DNA of 64,000 nt from Methylobacterium longum (GTDB lineage: Bacteria; Pseudomonadota; Alphaproteobacteria; Rhizobiales; Beijerinckiaceae): assembly GCF_022179385.1 (NCBI RefSeq), contig NZ_BPQS01000006.1, forward strand, positions 124,001-188,000, given 5' to 3'. A model generated the notes under the pieces. The model saw only the letters and a list, made by a program, of their open reading frames with translations, was not told the DNA's origin and searched no databases. Below, in pieces: positions 9,113-19,532 of the stretch; position 1 is the first letter of the stretch; each line of letters opens with the position of its first letter. A program made the translations under genes and the position numbers.

Positions 9113-10144
9113 TCAACGGGCTGCAGCCGAGGGGGGGCCGGCCGCCTCGCGTGCCCCGTCGGGCAGCCCTTCGGACAGCCGTGTGATCTCGTCGGCCACC
9201 TGCTCGGCGGCGACGTACTGGAGCATGTGCCCGATCCCCGGGAGCAGTACGAGGCGCGCCCCGGGGATCGACCGCGCCAGCGGAACGGCCTGCGCTTCGC
9301 TGCGGACGATCGGGTCGGCCGCGCCGGAAATCACCAGCGTGGGCACGTGGATCTCGCCGTAGCGCGGGCTCTGGGTTGCCAGCGCCGCCGGCAAGCCCAG
9401 TAGATCCTGCACGTTGGCGAGCAGCGTGCCAGGGCGCAACACCAGGGATGCCCGGGCCTTCTCGGCGTAGTCCGGCATGGGTGGCTGGGGCTGGAACACC
9501 CGGCGCGCGGCCTCCGGCAGGAATCGCTGTGCCAGCGGCGGACCTACCGTCCGGCTGAGGAGCCACGCAACGGGGGGCTTGACGGCGAATCGCCAGTACC
9601 AAGGCAGATCCGGCATGCGATCCGGCATCGGCATCGCCACGGGCGCGGCGAGGGCGAGCGCGGCGACCCGTTCCGGATGATCGAGGGCGAGCGCCAGCGC
9701 CAGGGCTCCAGCCCAGGAATGGCCGAACATGATCGCCGGGCCGATGCCCAGATTCTTCAGCGCCTCCGCGATCAGGCGGGCCTGAACGGCCGGTGCGGCA
9801 GCCTCATCACCGGCGATCCGATCGCTGTAGCCAAATCCGGGACGGTCGAAGGCGATGACCCGGAAACCGCGCGCCGCGAGCCGGCGTCCGACACCCTCCA
9901 TCGGATCCGAGGCGTTGGCCGAAGCCCCGTGCAGAAGCACGATCGGACGGCCGTCCGCGGGCCCGTCCTGGATCGTGGCGAGTCTGCCGCCCCGAACGGC
10001 CACGTCGGGACCGGCCGGCGGATGCGCAGCCTCGACCCGCAGCGTCAGGATGAAACTCGCCAGCGCGCCGACCACCAGGGCCAGGACCGTGATGGCGAGC
10101 GGAAGGGCGAGGAGCGTCAGGAGAACGGCGAACACCCGGGTCAC
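9113..10144 (-). CDS. Membrane-anchored alpha/beta hydrolase
   Basis: A 343-residue alpha/beta hydrolase with an N-terminal hydrophobic segment (residues 4-36) that should anchor it in the membrane or act as an uncleaved signal. The catalytic triad is visible: serine in GHSWAGAL, aspartate in ISGAADPIV and histidine in LPGIGHML. The oxyanion-hole motif is IVLLHGASA. Substrate is unknown; esterase, haloperoxidase-like or lipase-like activity are all possible. The GTG start overlaps the stop of the upstream TPR gene as GTGA, so the two are translationally coupled. Confidence 0.85.
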   Translation of the reverse strand: MTRVFAVLLTLLALPLAITVLALVVGALASFILTLRVEAAHPPAGPDVAVRGGRLATIQDGPADGRPIVLLHGASANASDPMEGVGRRLAARGFRVIAFDRPGFGYSDRIAGDEAAAPAVQARLIAEALKNLGIGPAIMFGHSWAGALALALALDHPERVAALALAAPVAMPMPDRMPDLPWYWRFAVKPPVAWLLSRTVGPPLAQRFLPEAARRVFQPQPPMPDYAEKARASLVLRPGTLLANVQDLLGLPAALATQSPRYGEIHVPTLVISGAADPIVRSEAQAVPLARSIPGARLVLLPGIGHMLQYVAAEQVADEITRLSEGLPDGAREAAGPPSAAAR

Positions 10145-10752
10145 AGGTCGCGGCCGTCCACCTCAGGCGTGAGGCGGTCGATCGCTTCCTTGACCTTCTC
10201 CATCTGCGGATAAAGCGTGCGGGCCCGGCGAAACGCGGCCAGCGCACGAGTCTTGTCGTCGGCCGATTCGTAGATCCGGCCCAGGGCAGCCCAGGCCTCG
10301 AAATGGCGCGGCTCGAGCACCAGCGCGCGCTGCAGATCCGCGATGGCATCGTCCCTGTCGGTCAGGAGCCAGAACACCGTCGCGCGCCGATTCCAGCCCT
10401 CGGACCAGTTCGGCTCCAGGACCGTGACCCGGTCCATCAGTTCGGCCGCCAGAGCGAAGTCGTGAGACGACACGGCCTGCCGCGCCCGGTCGGTGAGCAG
10501 GTCGACCGTCGGACTGCCGGAACCGGCCATACGCCGTTCGATCAGGCGGGCGATGCCCTTGGCCTCGACCGGATCCTCGCTGGCGCGGAGGCGGGCGAAC
10601 AGGTCGTCGAGGCTCGGCGGCTTGGGAGCGGGCTTGGCCTCCGGCGCTGCGCGGCCGGATCGGGCGGCATCCGGTGCCGCGTCGGCCGCCGAAGCAAGGA
10701 CGGCCAGCGACGTGAAGCACACCAGAGCGGCAAGAAGGCGCGTCGGCATCAT
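10141..10752 (-). CDS. Secreted TPR protein
   Basis: A 203-residue protein with a signal peptide (MMPTRLLAALVCFTSLAVLA, cleaved near AADAAP), a proline/alanine linker, and a C-terminal TPR region. The TPR consensus is clear in FALAAELMDRVTVLEPNWSE, DAIADLQRALVLEPRHFEAW and TRALAAFRRARTLYP. Start ATG 10752 gives the signal peptide at the N-terminus; the frame opens at 10809 but the extra residues are not signal-like. It is coupled to the downstream alpha/beta hydrolase. It probably acts as a periplasmic protein-protein scaffold; no specific role can be assigned. Confidence 0.8.
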   Translation of the reverse strand: MMPTRLLAALVCFTSLAVLASAADAAPDAARSGRAAPEAKPAPKPPSLDDLFARLRASEDPVEAKGIARLIERRMAGSGSPTVDLLTDRARQAVSSHDFALAAELMDRVTVLEPNWSEGWNRRATVFWLLTDRDDAIADLQRALVLEPRHFEAWAALGRIYESADDKTRALAAFRRARTLYPQMEKVKEAIDRLTPEVDGRDL

Positions 10753-10809
10753 CACGCGAGACTGAGCGCAGTCGGCTCCCTGGTCAACGCGCCGCTGTGA
10801 CGCGCACAC

Positions 10810-10846
10810 GACAACAGCCGCATCCGAGGGGGATGCGGCTGTTGTC
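10810..10846 (-). terminator. Strong hairpin downstream of rpmJ
   Basis: A perfect 16-base inverted repeat (10810-10825 with 10831-10846) encloses a 5-base loop, between the rpmJ stop and the TPR gene start. It lacks a T tract but is one of the most stable structures in the window. Confidence 0.65.
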
Positions 10847-10882
10847 GGCCTAGCGGACCCGGCCGGAGCCGGGCATCTGTCG

Positions 10883-11008
10883 TCAGCCCTGACGCGCCTT
10901 GAAGCGCTTCTGAGTCTTGTTGATCACGTAGACCCGGCCTTTGCGACGCACGAGCTGATTGTCGCGGTGGCGGCCACGCAGGGACTTGAGGGAGTTGCGG
11001 ATCTTCAT
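10883..11008 (-). CDS. rpmJ: 50S ribosomal protein bL36, cysteine-free form
   Basis: This 41-residue protein ([16 protein letters not shown] at the start, [12 protein letters not shown] at the end) is a bL36 of the large ribosomal subunit. The four zinc ligands of the canonical C+ form are absent, so this is the zinc-independent C- type usual in alphaproteobacteria. The frame is open from 11095, but the family begins at ATG 11008, preceded by a GAGAG element. It stands alone, followed by a strong hairpin. Confidence 0.95.
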   Translation of the reverse strand: MKIRNSLKSLRGRHRDNQLVRRKGRVYVINKTQKRFKARQG

Positions 11009-11179
11009 CGGTCTCTCGAGCCCGGAGGGCCGTCCATGGTGGAGTATCGGGAACGTGGCCAAGAGGCAGGACGCGTGATCGCGCCCAGCGATCACGGCTC
11101 ACGCATCGCGGGATGGCGCCGCCATATCAGGATTCGCCCCCGCTAGGCAAGGCGCCGAAGGAACGGGGTTCGGTGGGGC

Positions 11180-11800
11180 TCAGTGGATGCTGTCGAGGTC
11201 CGGCACCGGCGGCGCACTGACGAGCTGGCGCCCGATCTCGTGCAGCAGCGACTCCAGCAGGGGCTTCAACCGTTCGAAGCCCTGTTGCGGCAAGCCGGCC
11301 TCGGCCGAGGCGAACAGCGCCAGCGCCAACTCCGCCACGTGGTCGATACCGCCGGCGACGACGTCCGTCGCGTAGAACGCGGCCTCGTCGGGGAATCCCT
11401 CAGGAATGGCGGCGGTGATGTCGATGACGATCCCGCGGGCCTCGTTCACGATCCCGTCCGCGTTCTCGCCGAACCGGCCGCGCGCCAGGATCCACCGAAC
11501 GTCGCCGAATTCCGGAACGGTCCGATACTGCGCGATGTACGGGCCGCCCCTGCGGCGGAGACCGTCGATCAGCGAACCGACGCGCGGCTGATCCTCGGGA
11601 TGGATGCGGTCCAGGAACAGCGCGATGGTAGCGCCGCTTCCGCGCCGCGCCTGCGGAACCCCCAGCATCGCCGCCGCGGCCTCGTCGCAACGCAGGATGT
11701 CGTCCGCGATGTGCCATTCCCAGGTGCCGACATCCGATGCGGCCAGGGCGCGTGCCATGCTGGCGGTGCCCAACCCCTTCGTCCGCGCGTCGACGGCCAC
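11180..11800 (-). CDS. PAS-domain protein
   Basis: A 206-residue cytoplasmic protein with one PAS fold of the PAS_3 type. It has GTWEWHIADDILRCDEA (about residues 24-40), the FLDRIHPEDQPRVGSLID helix, the paired strands IAQYRTVPEFGDVRWI and the closing strand RGIVIDIT. The C-terminal 70 residues are mostly helical with no recognised output domain, so it is either a stand-alone sensor or an adaptor. The GTG start at 11800 is supported by a GGGGAGG site upstream. No partner gene is adjacent. Confidence 0.75.
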   Translation of the reverse strand: MAVDARTKGLGTASMARALAASDVGTWEWHIADDILRCDEAAAAMLGVPQARRGSGATIALFLDRIHPEDQPRVGSLIDGLRRRGGPYIAQYRTVPEFGDVRWILARGRFGENADGIVNEARGIVIDITAAIPEGFPDEAAFYATDVVAGGIDHVAELALALFASAEAGLPQQGFERLKPLLESLLHEIGRQLVSAPPVPDLDSIH

Positions 11801-11935
11801 CGGCCAGACCTCCCCTATTCAAAAGGCGATACTATCCGTAGTCGTAAATACGGTCGACACAATACCTGACCTTTGCGGAAGGCTTAACGCCGAATGCGCA
11901 TCTTCAGCTCGTTTTAGCCAGTCTTCCCACGCAAA

Positions 11936-12508
11936 TCAGACCCGGGAATAGGTGCCGATCAGGTGCCCTCTGGCCATGACGCGCCCCCGCATCGCCTGGA
12001 GCAATGCGCCCCGGCCAGAGCGCTCGGCGAGGCGCAGGGGTTGTCGAAGGGCGTAGATCTGGAAGACATAGGCGTGCCGGCCGTGTCCGCTCGGGGGATC
12101 CGGAGGCAGCCACCCGGTATGCAGGAAGCTGTTCCTGCCCATTCGCGGCGCCTCACCGGAGAGGCCGCCCTCCGATAGGGCCTCCGCGCCGAGGCGGGGC
12201 GGATCGGGTGGAATATCCCAGGCGATAAAATGAACCAGCGGTTGTGGCGTCGGGCTGCCGGCATCCTCGACCAGCAGGACCACGGAATCGGTTCCATCCG
12301 GCAGGCCGCGCCAGGCCAGCGGTGGCAGAAGGCCCTCGCCGTCGGCCGTGAACCGTGCCGGCAGGTCCGCTCCGTCGCTGAAGGCCGGGCTGGTCAGCGT
12401 GATCGTATCCGGAACGTCCGAGAACGCGGCGTGGAAGGCAGTCTTGGCCAAGCCGGCCTTGAGCCCCGAGAGTGCCGCGCCCAGGGCGCTGGGTATGTGC
12501 TCAAGCAT
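11936..12508 (-). CDS. YbhB/YbcL family Raf kinase inhibitor-like (PEBP) protein
   Basis: A 190-residue phosphatidylethanolamine-binding-protein-like protein. The family signature is visible as LTSPAFSDGADLPARFTADGE, followed by LPPLAWRGLPDGTDSVVLLVED and the ligand-site strand PLVHFIAWDIPP. The conserved YVFQIYAL and the terminal IGTYSR complete the fold. Bacterial members are of uncertain function. ATG 12508 is chosen because GGAGG lies eight bases upstream; the frame opens slightly earlier at 12529. It lies downstream of ubiG in the same direction. Confidence 0.85.
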   Translation of the reverse strand: MLEHIPSALGAALSGLKAGLAKTAFHAAFSDVPDTITLTSPAFSDGADLPARFTADGEGLLPPLAWRGLPDGTDSVVLLVEDAGSPTPQPLVHFIAWDIPPDPPRLGAEALSEGGLSGEAPRMGRNSFLHTGWLPPDPPSGHGRHAYVFQIYALRQPLRLAERSGRGALLQAMRGRVMARGHLIGTYSRV

Positions 12509-12553
12509 CACCGGATCCTCCACCGACACCCAACACCGCTGGGCCGGTCCGGT

Positions 12554-13339
12554 TCAGACCCGGCGCTCTGCGGCGAGCATGTAGTTCACGGCCTGATCCC
12601 GACCGGTGCGCCAGCCGTCGGTGAGCGGGTTGTAGACGACGCCCACCGTATCGGTGACCGCGAGTCCGCCGGCGCGGATGGCCCGGCTGAATTCCTCCGG
12701 CCGCACGAACTTGTCCCAATCGTGAGTGCCGCGCGGCAGCCAGCCCAGCACGTATTCGGCCCCGACGATCGCCAGCGCGTAGGAGCGCAGGGTCCGGTTC
12801 AGTGTCGCGGCGAACAGCATCCCGCCGGGCTTCACGGCGGCGCAGGCGGTGCGCACGAAGGCCGGCATGTCCGAGACGTGCTCGACGACCTCCATGATCA
12901 GCACGGCGTCGAAGGTCTGCCCGGATCCGACGACGGCCTCGATCGTCGCGCCGCGATAATCGACGGGCACGCCCGACGCCTCGGCGTGCGCGCGGGCCAC
13001 GGCGATGTTCTGCTCCGCCGGATCGAGGCCGGTCACCGTCGCGCCGAGACGCGCCAGCGGCTCCGACAGGACGCCGCCGCCGCAGCCGACGTCGCAGATC
13101 GCGAGTCCGTCGAGAGGAAACGGCACGTTCGGATCTCGGCCATGGTGCCGGCAGAGCGCGTCGCGGATGTAGGCGAGCCGCACCGGATTGAACCGGTGCA
13201 GCACCCGCATCGGTCCGGTCTCGTCCCACCAAGTGGCGGCGAGGGCATCGAAACGCGCGACCTCGCCACGATCGACGAACCCGTCGACGCTTCCGCCGGC
13301 GCCCTTCTCCGCGTCGCCGTCCGTGGCAGCCCTGTCCAT
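12554..13339 (-). CDS. ubiG: Ubiquinone biosynthesis O-methyltransferase UbiG
   Basis: This SAM-dependent enzyme performs both O-methylations in ubiquinone synthesis. The 261-residue product has the family start region (FDALAATWWDETGPMRVLHRFNPVR). It also has the SAM motif DVGCGGGVLSEPLARLG, the MEVVEHVSD segment and PGGMLFAATLNRT. The C-terminal WDKFVRPEEF and NPLTDGW motifs are also typical. The frame is open to 13462, but conservation begins after ATG 13339. It is divergent from lysC, with the two promoters sharing the 274-base gap. Confidence 0.94.
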   Translation of the reverse strand: MDRAATDGDAEKGAGGSVDGFVDRGEVARFDALAATWWDETGPMRVLHRFNPVRLAYIRDALCRHHGRDPNVPFPLDGLAICDVGCGGGVLSEPLARLGATVTGLDPAEQNIAVARAHAEASGVPVDYRGATIEAVVGSGQTFDAVLIMEVVEHVSDMPAFVRTACAAVKPGGMLFAATLNRTLRSYALAIVGAEYVLGWLPRGTHDWDKFVRPEEFSRAIRAGGLAVTDTVGVVYNPLTDGWRTGRDQAVNYMLAAERRV

Positions 13340-13514
13340 GCGCGCCCTACCCAGTTCCCGGCGTCCGACCCGCGGCGTCCGGCCCCGATCCCCCGGGGCC
13401 GTTCGACGGGTGTGACCCACCGCGATGTGTCCCGGTGATCCGTCCCGCCCGCGCCTTAGCACGCCGCGGCCCGGGAAGTCGCTGCGACGCGCCGGTGCGA
13501 TGCCGGGCCGCTTG

Positions 13515-13543
13515 TTGACACTCCACCGAGCCGCTTGTACCCG
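13515..13543 (+). promoter_or_regulatory. Candidate promoter of lysC
   Basis: TTGACA at 13515-13520, a 17-base spacer and TACCCG at 13538-13543 lie about 70 bases before the lysC start. The -35 box is a perfect match while the -10 box is weak, as is often seen in alphaproteobacteria. Confidence 0.45.
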
Positions 13544-13613
13544 CCGGGCACCGTCCGGACCGGTATGAAGCGGTCTGATTCAATCGCCACCGGGAACCCG
13601 CGACCGAGAGACC

Positions 13614-14894
13614 ATGCCCCGTCTGGTGATGAAATTCGGCGGCACCTCCGTCGCCAATGTCGATCGCATCCGCAACGTGGCCCGCCACGTCGCCCGCGAG
13701 GTCGCGGCCGGCTACGAGGTCGCCGTGATCGTCTCCGCGATGTCGGGCAAGACCAACGAGCTGGTCGACTGGGTGAAGGACGCCAACGCCCTCTACGATC
13801 CGCGCGAATACGACGCGGTCGTCGCCTCGGGCGAACTTGTCACCGCGGGCCTTCTGGCGATCGCGCTGCAGAAGGACGGCGTCAAGGCCCGGTCCTGGCA
13901 AGGCTGGCAGATCCCGGTCGTGACCTCCGACGCACACGGCTCGGCCCGCATCGCCGAGATCGATCCGAAGAACCTTGAGGCCGGGTTCGCGCAGGGCGAG
14001 GTGGCGGTGATCGCCGGCTTCCAGGGCGTCCACAAAGAGACCGGCCGGGTGACCACCCTGGGCAGGGGCGGCTCGGACACGTCGGCGGTGGCGATCGCGG
14101 CAGCCATCGGTGCCGAGCGCTGCGACATCTACACCGACGTGGACGGCGTCTACACCACCGATCCGCGCATCGTGCCGAAGGCCCGCCGCATGGAGCGGGT
14201 GACCTTCGAGGAGATGCTCGAGATGGCCTCGCTGGGCGCCAAGGTGCTGCAGGTCCGCTCGGTGGAGCTCGCCATGGTCCACCGGGTGCCGACCACGGTC
14301 CGGTCCTCCTTCGATCCGCCCGACGCCGCGCGCCCGGGCACCCTCATCTGCGACGAGGACGACATCGTGGAACAGCAGATCATCACCGGGATCGCCTTCT
14401 CCCGGGACGAGGCGCAGATCACCCTGCGCAAGGTCAAGGACAGCCCCGGCGTGGCCGCGGCGATCTTCGGACCGCTCGCCGACGCCAACATCAACGTCGA
14501 CATGATCATCCAGACCGTGTCGGGCGACCAGTCGACCACCGACATGACCTTCACGGTGCCGGCCTCCGACTACCAGCGCTCCCGCGCGATCCTCGACGAG
14601 GCCCGCGCGCAGATCGGCTACGCGCAGATCGAGGGCGCAACCGACGTGGTGAAGGTGTCGGCGATCGGCGTCGGGATGCGCAGTCACGCGGGCGTCGCGG
14701 CCAAAGCCTTCCGGGCGCTCGCCGAGAAGGGGATCAACATCCGCGCGATCACCACGTCGGAGATCAAGTTCTCCGTGCTGATCGATGCAGCTTATACGGA
14801 GCTTGCCGTGCGCACGCTTCACTCGCTATACGGCCTGGATCAGGCCCGAGCCTGGGACGACGCGGTTTCGAGCGGGTCGCGTGGTCTGAACTGA
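13614..14894 (+). CDS. lysC: Aspartate kinase
   Basis: Phosphorylates aspartate, the entry step to lysine, threonine and methionine. The 426-residue product starts with the kinase motif MKFGGTSVANVDRI and has GFQGVHKETGRVTTLGRGGSD and the YTDVDGVYTTDPR segment. The C-terminal third holds two ACT domains (around VKDSPGVAAAIFGPLADANI and VSAIGVGMRSHAG), so feedback control by end-product amino acids is expected. The length fits a monofunctional alpha-subunit aspartokinase. It precedes ptsP in the same direction with a 144-base gap, an order usual in alphaproteobacteria. Confidence 0.96.
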   Translation: MPRLVMKFGGTSVANVDRIRNVARHVAREVAAGYEVAVIVSAMSGKTNELVDWVKDANALYDPREYDAVVASGELVTAGLLAIALQKDGVKARSWQGWQIPVVTSDAHGSARIAEIDPKNLEAGFAQGEVAVIAGFQGVHKETGRVTTLGRGGSDTSAVAIAAAIGAERCDIYTDVDGVYTTDPRIVPKARRMERVTFEEMLEMASLGAKVLQVRSVELAMVHRVPTTVRSSFDPPDAARPGTLICDEDDIVEQQIITGIAFSRDEAQITLRKVKDSPGVAAAIFGPLADANINVDMIIQTVSGDQSTTDMTFTVPASDYQRSRAILDEARAQIGYAQIEGATDVVKVSAIGVGMRSHAGVAAKAFRALAEKGINIRAITTSEIKFSVLIDAAYTELAVRTLHSLYGLDQARAWDDAVSSGSRGLN

Positions 14895-15038
14895 ACAGTC
14901 GCGGGCCGGTCCTCCGATCTCAGAGCGCTTCTGGGACCAGCGGCACGGTTCATCCGGCGCCGGTTGTCCCGAGCTTGGCGCCAAGGTTGCAGGGTGGTCG
15001 ACGCCAAGGCCACTCACCAACGCTGGAACGACGCAAAG

Positions 15039-17300
15039 ATGCCCGCTGCGCCCGGAGGCCCGCGCCTGCTGCTGCGCCGCCTCCGCGAAGCGATGGCGGA
15101 GCCGGTCAGCCCCCAGGCGCGTCTTGACCGCATCGTCGTCCTCATCGCCGCCAACGTCGTGGCCGAGGTCTGCTCGGTCTACGTGCTGCGGGACGACAAC
15201 ACCCTCGAACTCTTCGCCACCGAAGGTCTGAACCGCGAGGCGGTTCACCAGACACGGATGCGCACCGACGAGGGCCTGGTCGGCCTCATCGCCCGCACGG
15301 CCGAACCGCTCTCCCTCTCCGACGCCCAGAACCACCCGGCCTTCTCGTACCGGCCTGAGACGGGCGAAGAGGCCTATCACGCCTTCCTGGGCGTGCCCCT
15401 GCTCCGGGCCGGCAACACGCTCGGCGTCCTCACGGTCCAGAACAAGACCTACCGCGTCTACTCCGAGGAGGAGATCGAGGCGCTCCAGACCACCGCGATG
15501 GTGCTCTCGGAGATGATCGCCTCCGGCGAGCTCGAGGGGCTGGCGCCGGACGCGGGAACGGCCGCGCGCCGCCCGGTCCTGGCGCGGGGCATCGCGCTGG
15601 CCGACGGCATCGGCCTCGGCCACGTGGTGCTGCACGAACCGCGCGTCGTCGTGAAGACGCTGATCGCCGAGAACGTCGAGCGCGAGGTCGCGCGTCTCGA
15701 CGAGGCGATCGAGGAGGTCCGCTCGGCGATCGATGCATTGGTGGAGCGCGGCGACAGGATCGGCACCGCCGAATCGCGCGAGGTCCTCGAGACCGTCCGG
15801 ATGTTCGCCCACGACAAGGGCTGGCTGCGGCGGATGCGCGAGGCCGTGGCCTCCGGCCTCACCGCCGAAGCGGCCGTGGAGCGGGTCCAGTCGGACAACC
15901 GCGCCCGGATGATGCGCCAGTCCGATCCGTACCTCCGGGAGCGGCTGCACGACCTCGACGACCTCACCAACCGTGTCCTGCGCACCCTGCTCGGCTCCGA
16001 AGGGTCCGGCGTGGTGAACCTGCCGGAGAACGCCATCCTGGTGGCGCGCACGATGGGTCCCGCAGCGCTCTTGGACTACGAGGCCTCGACGTTGCGGGGC
16101 ATCGTCCTGGAGGAGGGCGGTCCCACCAGCCACGTGGCGATCGTGGCCCGGGCACTGGGCATCCCCGCGGTGGGCGAGGTCGAGAACGCGACGGCCCTGT
16201 GCGACGCCGGCGACGCCATCATCGTCGACGGCGTCGCCGGCGAGATCCACGTCCGTCCCGGACCGGAGGTCGAGGCCGCCTATGCCGAGATGGTGCGTCT
16301 GCGCGCCCGCCGGCAGGAGCAGTACCGGGCGCTCCGCGACGTGCCGGCGCAGACCCGCGACGGCGTGCGGGTTGGCCTGCACCTCAATGCGGGACTTCTG
16401 GTGGATTTCAGCCACCTGTCGGAGACGGGGGCCGAGGGCGTCGGCCTGTTCCGCACCGAGCTGCAGTTCATGGTGGCCCAGCGCATGCCCTCGGCGGCCG
16501 AGCAGGAGGAGCTCTACCGCAAGGTCTTCGCCGCGTCGGCGGGCAAGTCCGTGACGGTCCGCACCCTGGACATCGGCGGCGACAAGATCCTGCCCTACAT
16601 GGCCAAGCTTGAGGAGGAGAACCCGGCACTCGGCTGGCGGGCGATCCGGATCGGCCTCGATCGGCCGGCCCTGCTCCGGATGCAACTCCGGGCCCTCCTG
16701 AAAGCCGCGGACGGCGATCCGCTCAAGATCATGTTCCCGATGGTCGCCACGGTGGACGAGTTCGTGCGCGCCCGCGGCATCGTCGAGCGCGAGAAGGCCT
16801 ACCTGAAGCGCCATGGCTACCGCCTGCCGACGGAGTGCCGCCTCGGCGCGATGATCGAGGTGCCGTCCCTGCTGTTCCAGATCGACGAGATCGCCCGGGA
16901 GGCGGATTTCCTGTCGGTCGGGTCCAATGATCTGATGCAGTTCCTCTTCGCGGTGGACCGCGAGAATCGTCGCGTCGCAAACCGCTTCGATCCCTTGAGC
17001 ATCGCCGCTCTGCGCGCCTTCAGGCTGATCGCCGAGCGGGCGACCGCCGCCGGCTGCCCGGTGACCGTCTGCGGCGAGATCGGCGGCCGGCCGCTCGACG
17101 CGATGGCGTTGATCGGCCTCGGTTTTCGGGACCTCTCGATGTCGCCGGCCGCCATCGGTCCCGTCAAGGCGATGGTGCTGAGCCTCGATGCCGGCGCCGT
17201 GGCCGAGCTCATCGATACCGAGATGGCGCGCCTGCACGACGGCGATTCCCTGCGCCCGGCCCTCGCCGCCTTCGCGCACGCGAACGGCGTCCCTATCTAA
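15039..17300 (+). CDS. ptsP: PEP-protein phosphotransferase PtsP (EI-Ntr)
   Basis: The first enzyme of the nitrogen-related phosphotransferase system passes phosphate from phosphoenolpyruvate to NPr. The 753-residue protein has an N-terminal GAF domain (about residues 15-160), a linker and helical NPr-binding part. The phosphohistidine site is [17 protein letters not shown] (His at about residue 365), and the C-terminal PEP-binding barrel contains [20 protein letters not shown] and [13 protein letters not shown] 15039 is preferred over the upstream start at 14964 because family similarity begins at [12 protein letters not shown]. No ptsN, ptsO or NPr gene is within the window. Confidence 0.94.
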   Translation: MPAAPGGPRLLLRRLREAMAEPVSPQARLDRIVVLIAANVVAEVCSVYVLRDDNTLELFATEGLNREAVHQTRMRTDEGLVGLIARTAEPLSLSDAQNHPAFSYRPETGEEAYHAFLGVPLLRAGNTLGVLTVQNKTYRVYSEEEIEALQTTAMVLSEMIASGELEGLAPDAGTAARRPVLARGIALADGIGLGHVVLHEPRVVVKTLIAENVEREVARLDEAIEEVRSAIDALVERGDRIGTAESREVLETVRMFAHDKGWLRRMREAVASGLTAEAAVERVQSDNRARMMRQSDPYLRERLHDLDDLTNRVLRTLLGSEGSGVVNLPENAILVARTMGPAALLDYEASTLRGIVLEEGGPTSHVAIVARALGIPAVGEVENATALCDAGDAIIVDGVAGEIHVRPGPEVEAAYAEMVRLRARRQEQYRALRDVPAQTRDGVRVGLHLNAGLLVDFSHLSETGAEGVGLFRTELQFMVAQRMPSAAEQEELYRKVFAASAGKSVTVRTLDIGGDKILPYMAKLEEENPALGWRAIRIGLDRPALLRMQLRALLKAADGDPLKIMFPMVATVDEFVRARGIVEREKAYLKRHGYRLPTECRLGAMIEVPSLLFQIDEIAREADFLSVGSNDLMQFLFAVDRENRRVANRFDPLSIAALRAFRLIAERATAAGCPVTVCGEIGGRPLDAMALIGLGFRDLSMSPAAIGPVKAMVLSLDAGAVAELIDTEMARLHDGDSLRPALAAFAHANGVPI

Positions 17301-17520
17301 GCGCGTGTGCGACCCTTGCCGAACATTCGGCCAGGGTTGTACGGCAACGGCACGACGCTTTCGGTCGGTGCGCCACGGCTTCCGCTCGCGGACGGAAGGG
17401 GTGTGGAATGGGGGAGGTCCTGTCGGGTCGGTTCACCCTCGGAGCCACGCACCGTCCCCCGCATGCGGCGAACCGAGCCCGCCCCGAAGCGAACCGCACG
17501 GACCTGCAGAATCACGGGCG

Positions 17521-18606
17521 ATGATCCCCTTTCCCACCGAGCGCCTCGACGCCATCCTGGCGCGGCACGATATCGTCACCGCCCAGCTCGCCTCCGGCGA
17601 GGGTCAGCCGGACATCGTCGTCCAGCTCTCGCGGGAGCTGTCCGACCTCGATCCGGTCGTCGGAGCGATCCGGACCTACCGGTCGGCCCTGGAGAACCTC
17701 GCCGGTGTCGAAGCCCTGATCGACGAGCCCGGGACGGATCCCGACATGCGGGCGCTCGCCGCGGAGGAGAAGCCGGAGGCGCAGGAGACGCTGGAAGCCG
17801 CGCATCGTGCCCTGCAGCTCCTGCTTCTGCCCAAGGATGCGGCCGACGAGAAGAGCGCGATACTGGAGGTCCGGGCCGGCACCGGCGGCGACGAGGCGGC
17901 GCTGTTCGCGGGCGACCTGTTCCGGATGTACGCGAAATACGCCGAGTCGAAGGGCTGGCGCGTGGAGGTCATCTCCGAGAGCGAGGGGACGGTCGGCGGC
18001 TTCCGCGAGGTCGTGGCCGAGGTGAAGGGGCGGGGCGTGTTCGCGCGGCTCAAGTTCGAGAGCGGGGCCCACCGGGTGCAGCGCGTGCCGGACACCGAGA
18101 CCCAGGGCCGGATCCACACCTCGGCGGCCACGGTCGCCGTGCTTCCCGAGGCCGAGGACGTCGACATCCACGTCAACGACGCGGATCTGAAGATCGACAC
18201 GATGCGCGCCCAGGGCGCGGGCGGCCAGCACGTCAACAAGACCGAATCCGCGATCCGCATCACCCACCTGCCGACCGGGATCGTGGTGTTCGTCCAGGAG
18301 GAGCGGTCGCAGCACAAGAACCGCGCCCGCGCCATGGCGCTGCTGCGCGCCCGTCTCTACGATGCCGAGCGAAGCGCCAAGGATTCGGCGCGGGCGGCGG
18401 ACCGCAAGGCGCAGGTCGGCTCCGGCGACCGCAGCGAGCGGATCCGCACCTACAATTTCCCGCAGGGGCGGGTGACCGATCACCGCATCAACCTGACACT
18501 CTACAAGCTGGAGGAGGTGATGGCCGGAACTGCCCTCGACGAGGTGGTGGATGCCCTGATCACGGAACATCAGGCCGAGCTTCTGGCCGCCGAGGGCATG
18601 GCCTGA
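17521..18606 (+). CDS. prfA: Peptide chain release factor 1
   Basis: RF1 releases the finished peptide at UAA and UAG stop codons. The 361-residue product has the N-terminal helical domain, the codon-recognition superdomain and the catalytic GGQ in [13 protein letters not shown], followed by [13 protein letters not shown]. The frame is open upstream from 17188, but the family begins at ATG 17521. It is followed 8 bases later by prmC, the methyltransferase that modifies the glutamine of this GGQ motif, so the pair works together. Confidence 0.96.
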   Translation: MIPFPTERLDAILARHDIVTAQLASGEGQPDIVVQLSRELSDLDPVVGAIRTYRSALENLAGVEALIDEPGTDPDMRALAAEEKPEAQETLEAAHRALQLLLLPKDAADEKSAILEVRAGTGGDEAALFAGDLFRMYAKYAESKGWRVEVISESEGTVGGFREVVAEVKGRGVFARLKFESGAHRVQRVPDTETQGRIHTSAATVAVLPEAEDVDIHVNDADLKIDTMRAQGAGGQHVNKTESAIRITHLPTGIVVFVQEERSQHKNRARAMALLRARLYDAERSAKDSARAADRKAQVGSGDRSERIRTYNFPQGRVTDHRINLTLYKLEEVMAGTALDEVVDALITEHQAELLAAEGMA

Positions 18607-18614
18607 GCACCGCC

Positions 18615-19532
18615 GTGACGGCAGGACCGGGCGGGGGCCCGTCCCGGCGTGACGCCCTGCGGCGGAGCACGGCGCTCCTGAGCGACCGCGGCCTCGGCGA
18701 GGCGGAGGGGGACGCCCGATTCCTCCTGCTCGGCATCCTCGGATTGGAGACGCGCGATCTCCTCGTCGACGGCGACCGGCGCCTCGCCGCCGACGAGGCG
18801 GCCGCGCTCGACGCGGCCCTGGCACGGCGCCTCGCCGGCGAGCCGGTCGCCCGCATCCTCGGCGCCTGGGAGTTCTGGGGCCTGCCGTTCCGGCTGGGTC
18901 CCGACACCCTGGTCCCGCGGCCGGACACCGAAACCCTCGTCGCGGTCGCTCTGGCCGCCGCGGCGGGCCGGACCGCGCCCCCGCGCTGCCTCGATCTCGG
19001 AACCGGATCGGGCTGCATCCTGACGGCGATCCTCCACGAACTCCCGGCGGCATGCGGGATCGGTGTCGACCGTTCGGAGGCCGCGCTGCGCGTAGCCCGG
19101 CACAACGCCGTGGCGAACGGCATCGGTGAGCGCGCTGCGTTCCTCGCCGGGGACTGGTGCGACGCGATCGGGGGCAGCTTCGACCTCATCGTCTCGAACC
19201 CGCCCTACATCGCGCGGGACGTGATTCCGACCCTCGATCGGGAGGTCCGCACCCACGATCCGGCCGCGGCGCTGGACGGCGGTGCCGACGGCCTCGACGC
19301 CTACCGTCGCATCCTCGAGGGGGTGCGCCGGGGCGATCTCCTCGCCCGGGGCGGAACGCTGGCCGTGGAGATCGGCTTCGACCAAGCCGACGCGGTGCGG
19401 ATGCTGGCTCGCGCGGCCGGCTTCACGGAGCGCGGGTTGCACCGGGATCTGGCAGGTCGTGATCGCGTCTTGAGCTTCGATTGCCCGGACGGCCCTTACA
19501 ACCGGTCACAGGGATGCCTAACTCTGCGTTGA
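18615..19532 (+). CDS. prmC: Peptide chain release factor N5-glutamine methyltransferase
   Basis: PrmC methylates the glutamine of the GGQ motif in release factors, raising release efficiency. The 305-residue protein has the N-terminal helical recognition domain (ending VARILGAWEFWG), the SAM motif CLDLGTGSGCILTAI and the signature SNPPYIARDVI. It closes with the family C-terminal strand GFTERGLHRDLAGRDRVL. GTG 18615 is the first reasonable in-frame start after the prfA stop. The two genes are almost certainly one transcript. Confidence 0.93.
   Translation: MTAGPGGGPSRRDALRRSTALLSDRGLGEAEGDARFLLLGILGLETRDLLVDGDRRLAADEAAALDAALARRLAGEPVARILGAWEFWGLPFRLGPDTLVPRPDTETLVAVALAAAAGRTAPPRCLDLGTGSGCILTAILHELPAACGIGVDRSEAALRVARHNAVANGIGERAAFLAGDWCDAIGGSFDLIVSNPPYIARDVIPTLDREVRTHDPAAALDGGADGLDAYRRILEGVRRGDLLARGGTLAVEIGFDQADAVRMLARAAGFTERGLHRDLAGRDRVLSFDCPDGPYNRSQGCLTLR

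Noticed and set aside
14826..17279. Long reverse open frame (817 codons) over ptsP
   Set aside because: It is fully antisense to ptsP with typical His/Arg/Gly-rich shadow composition.
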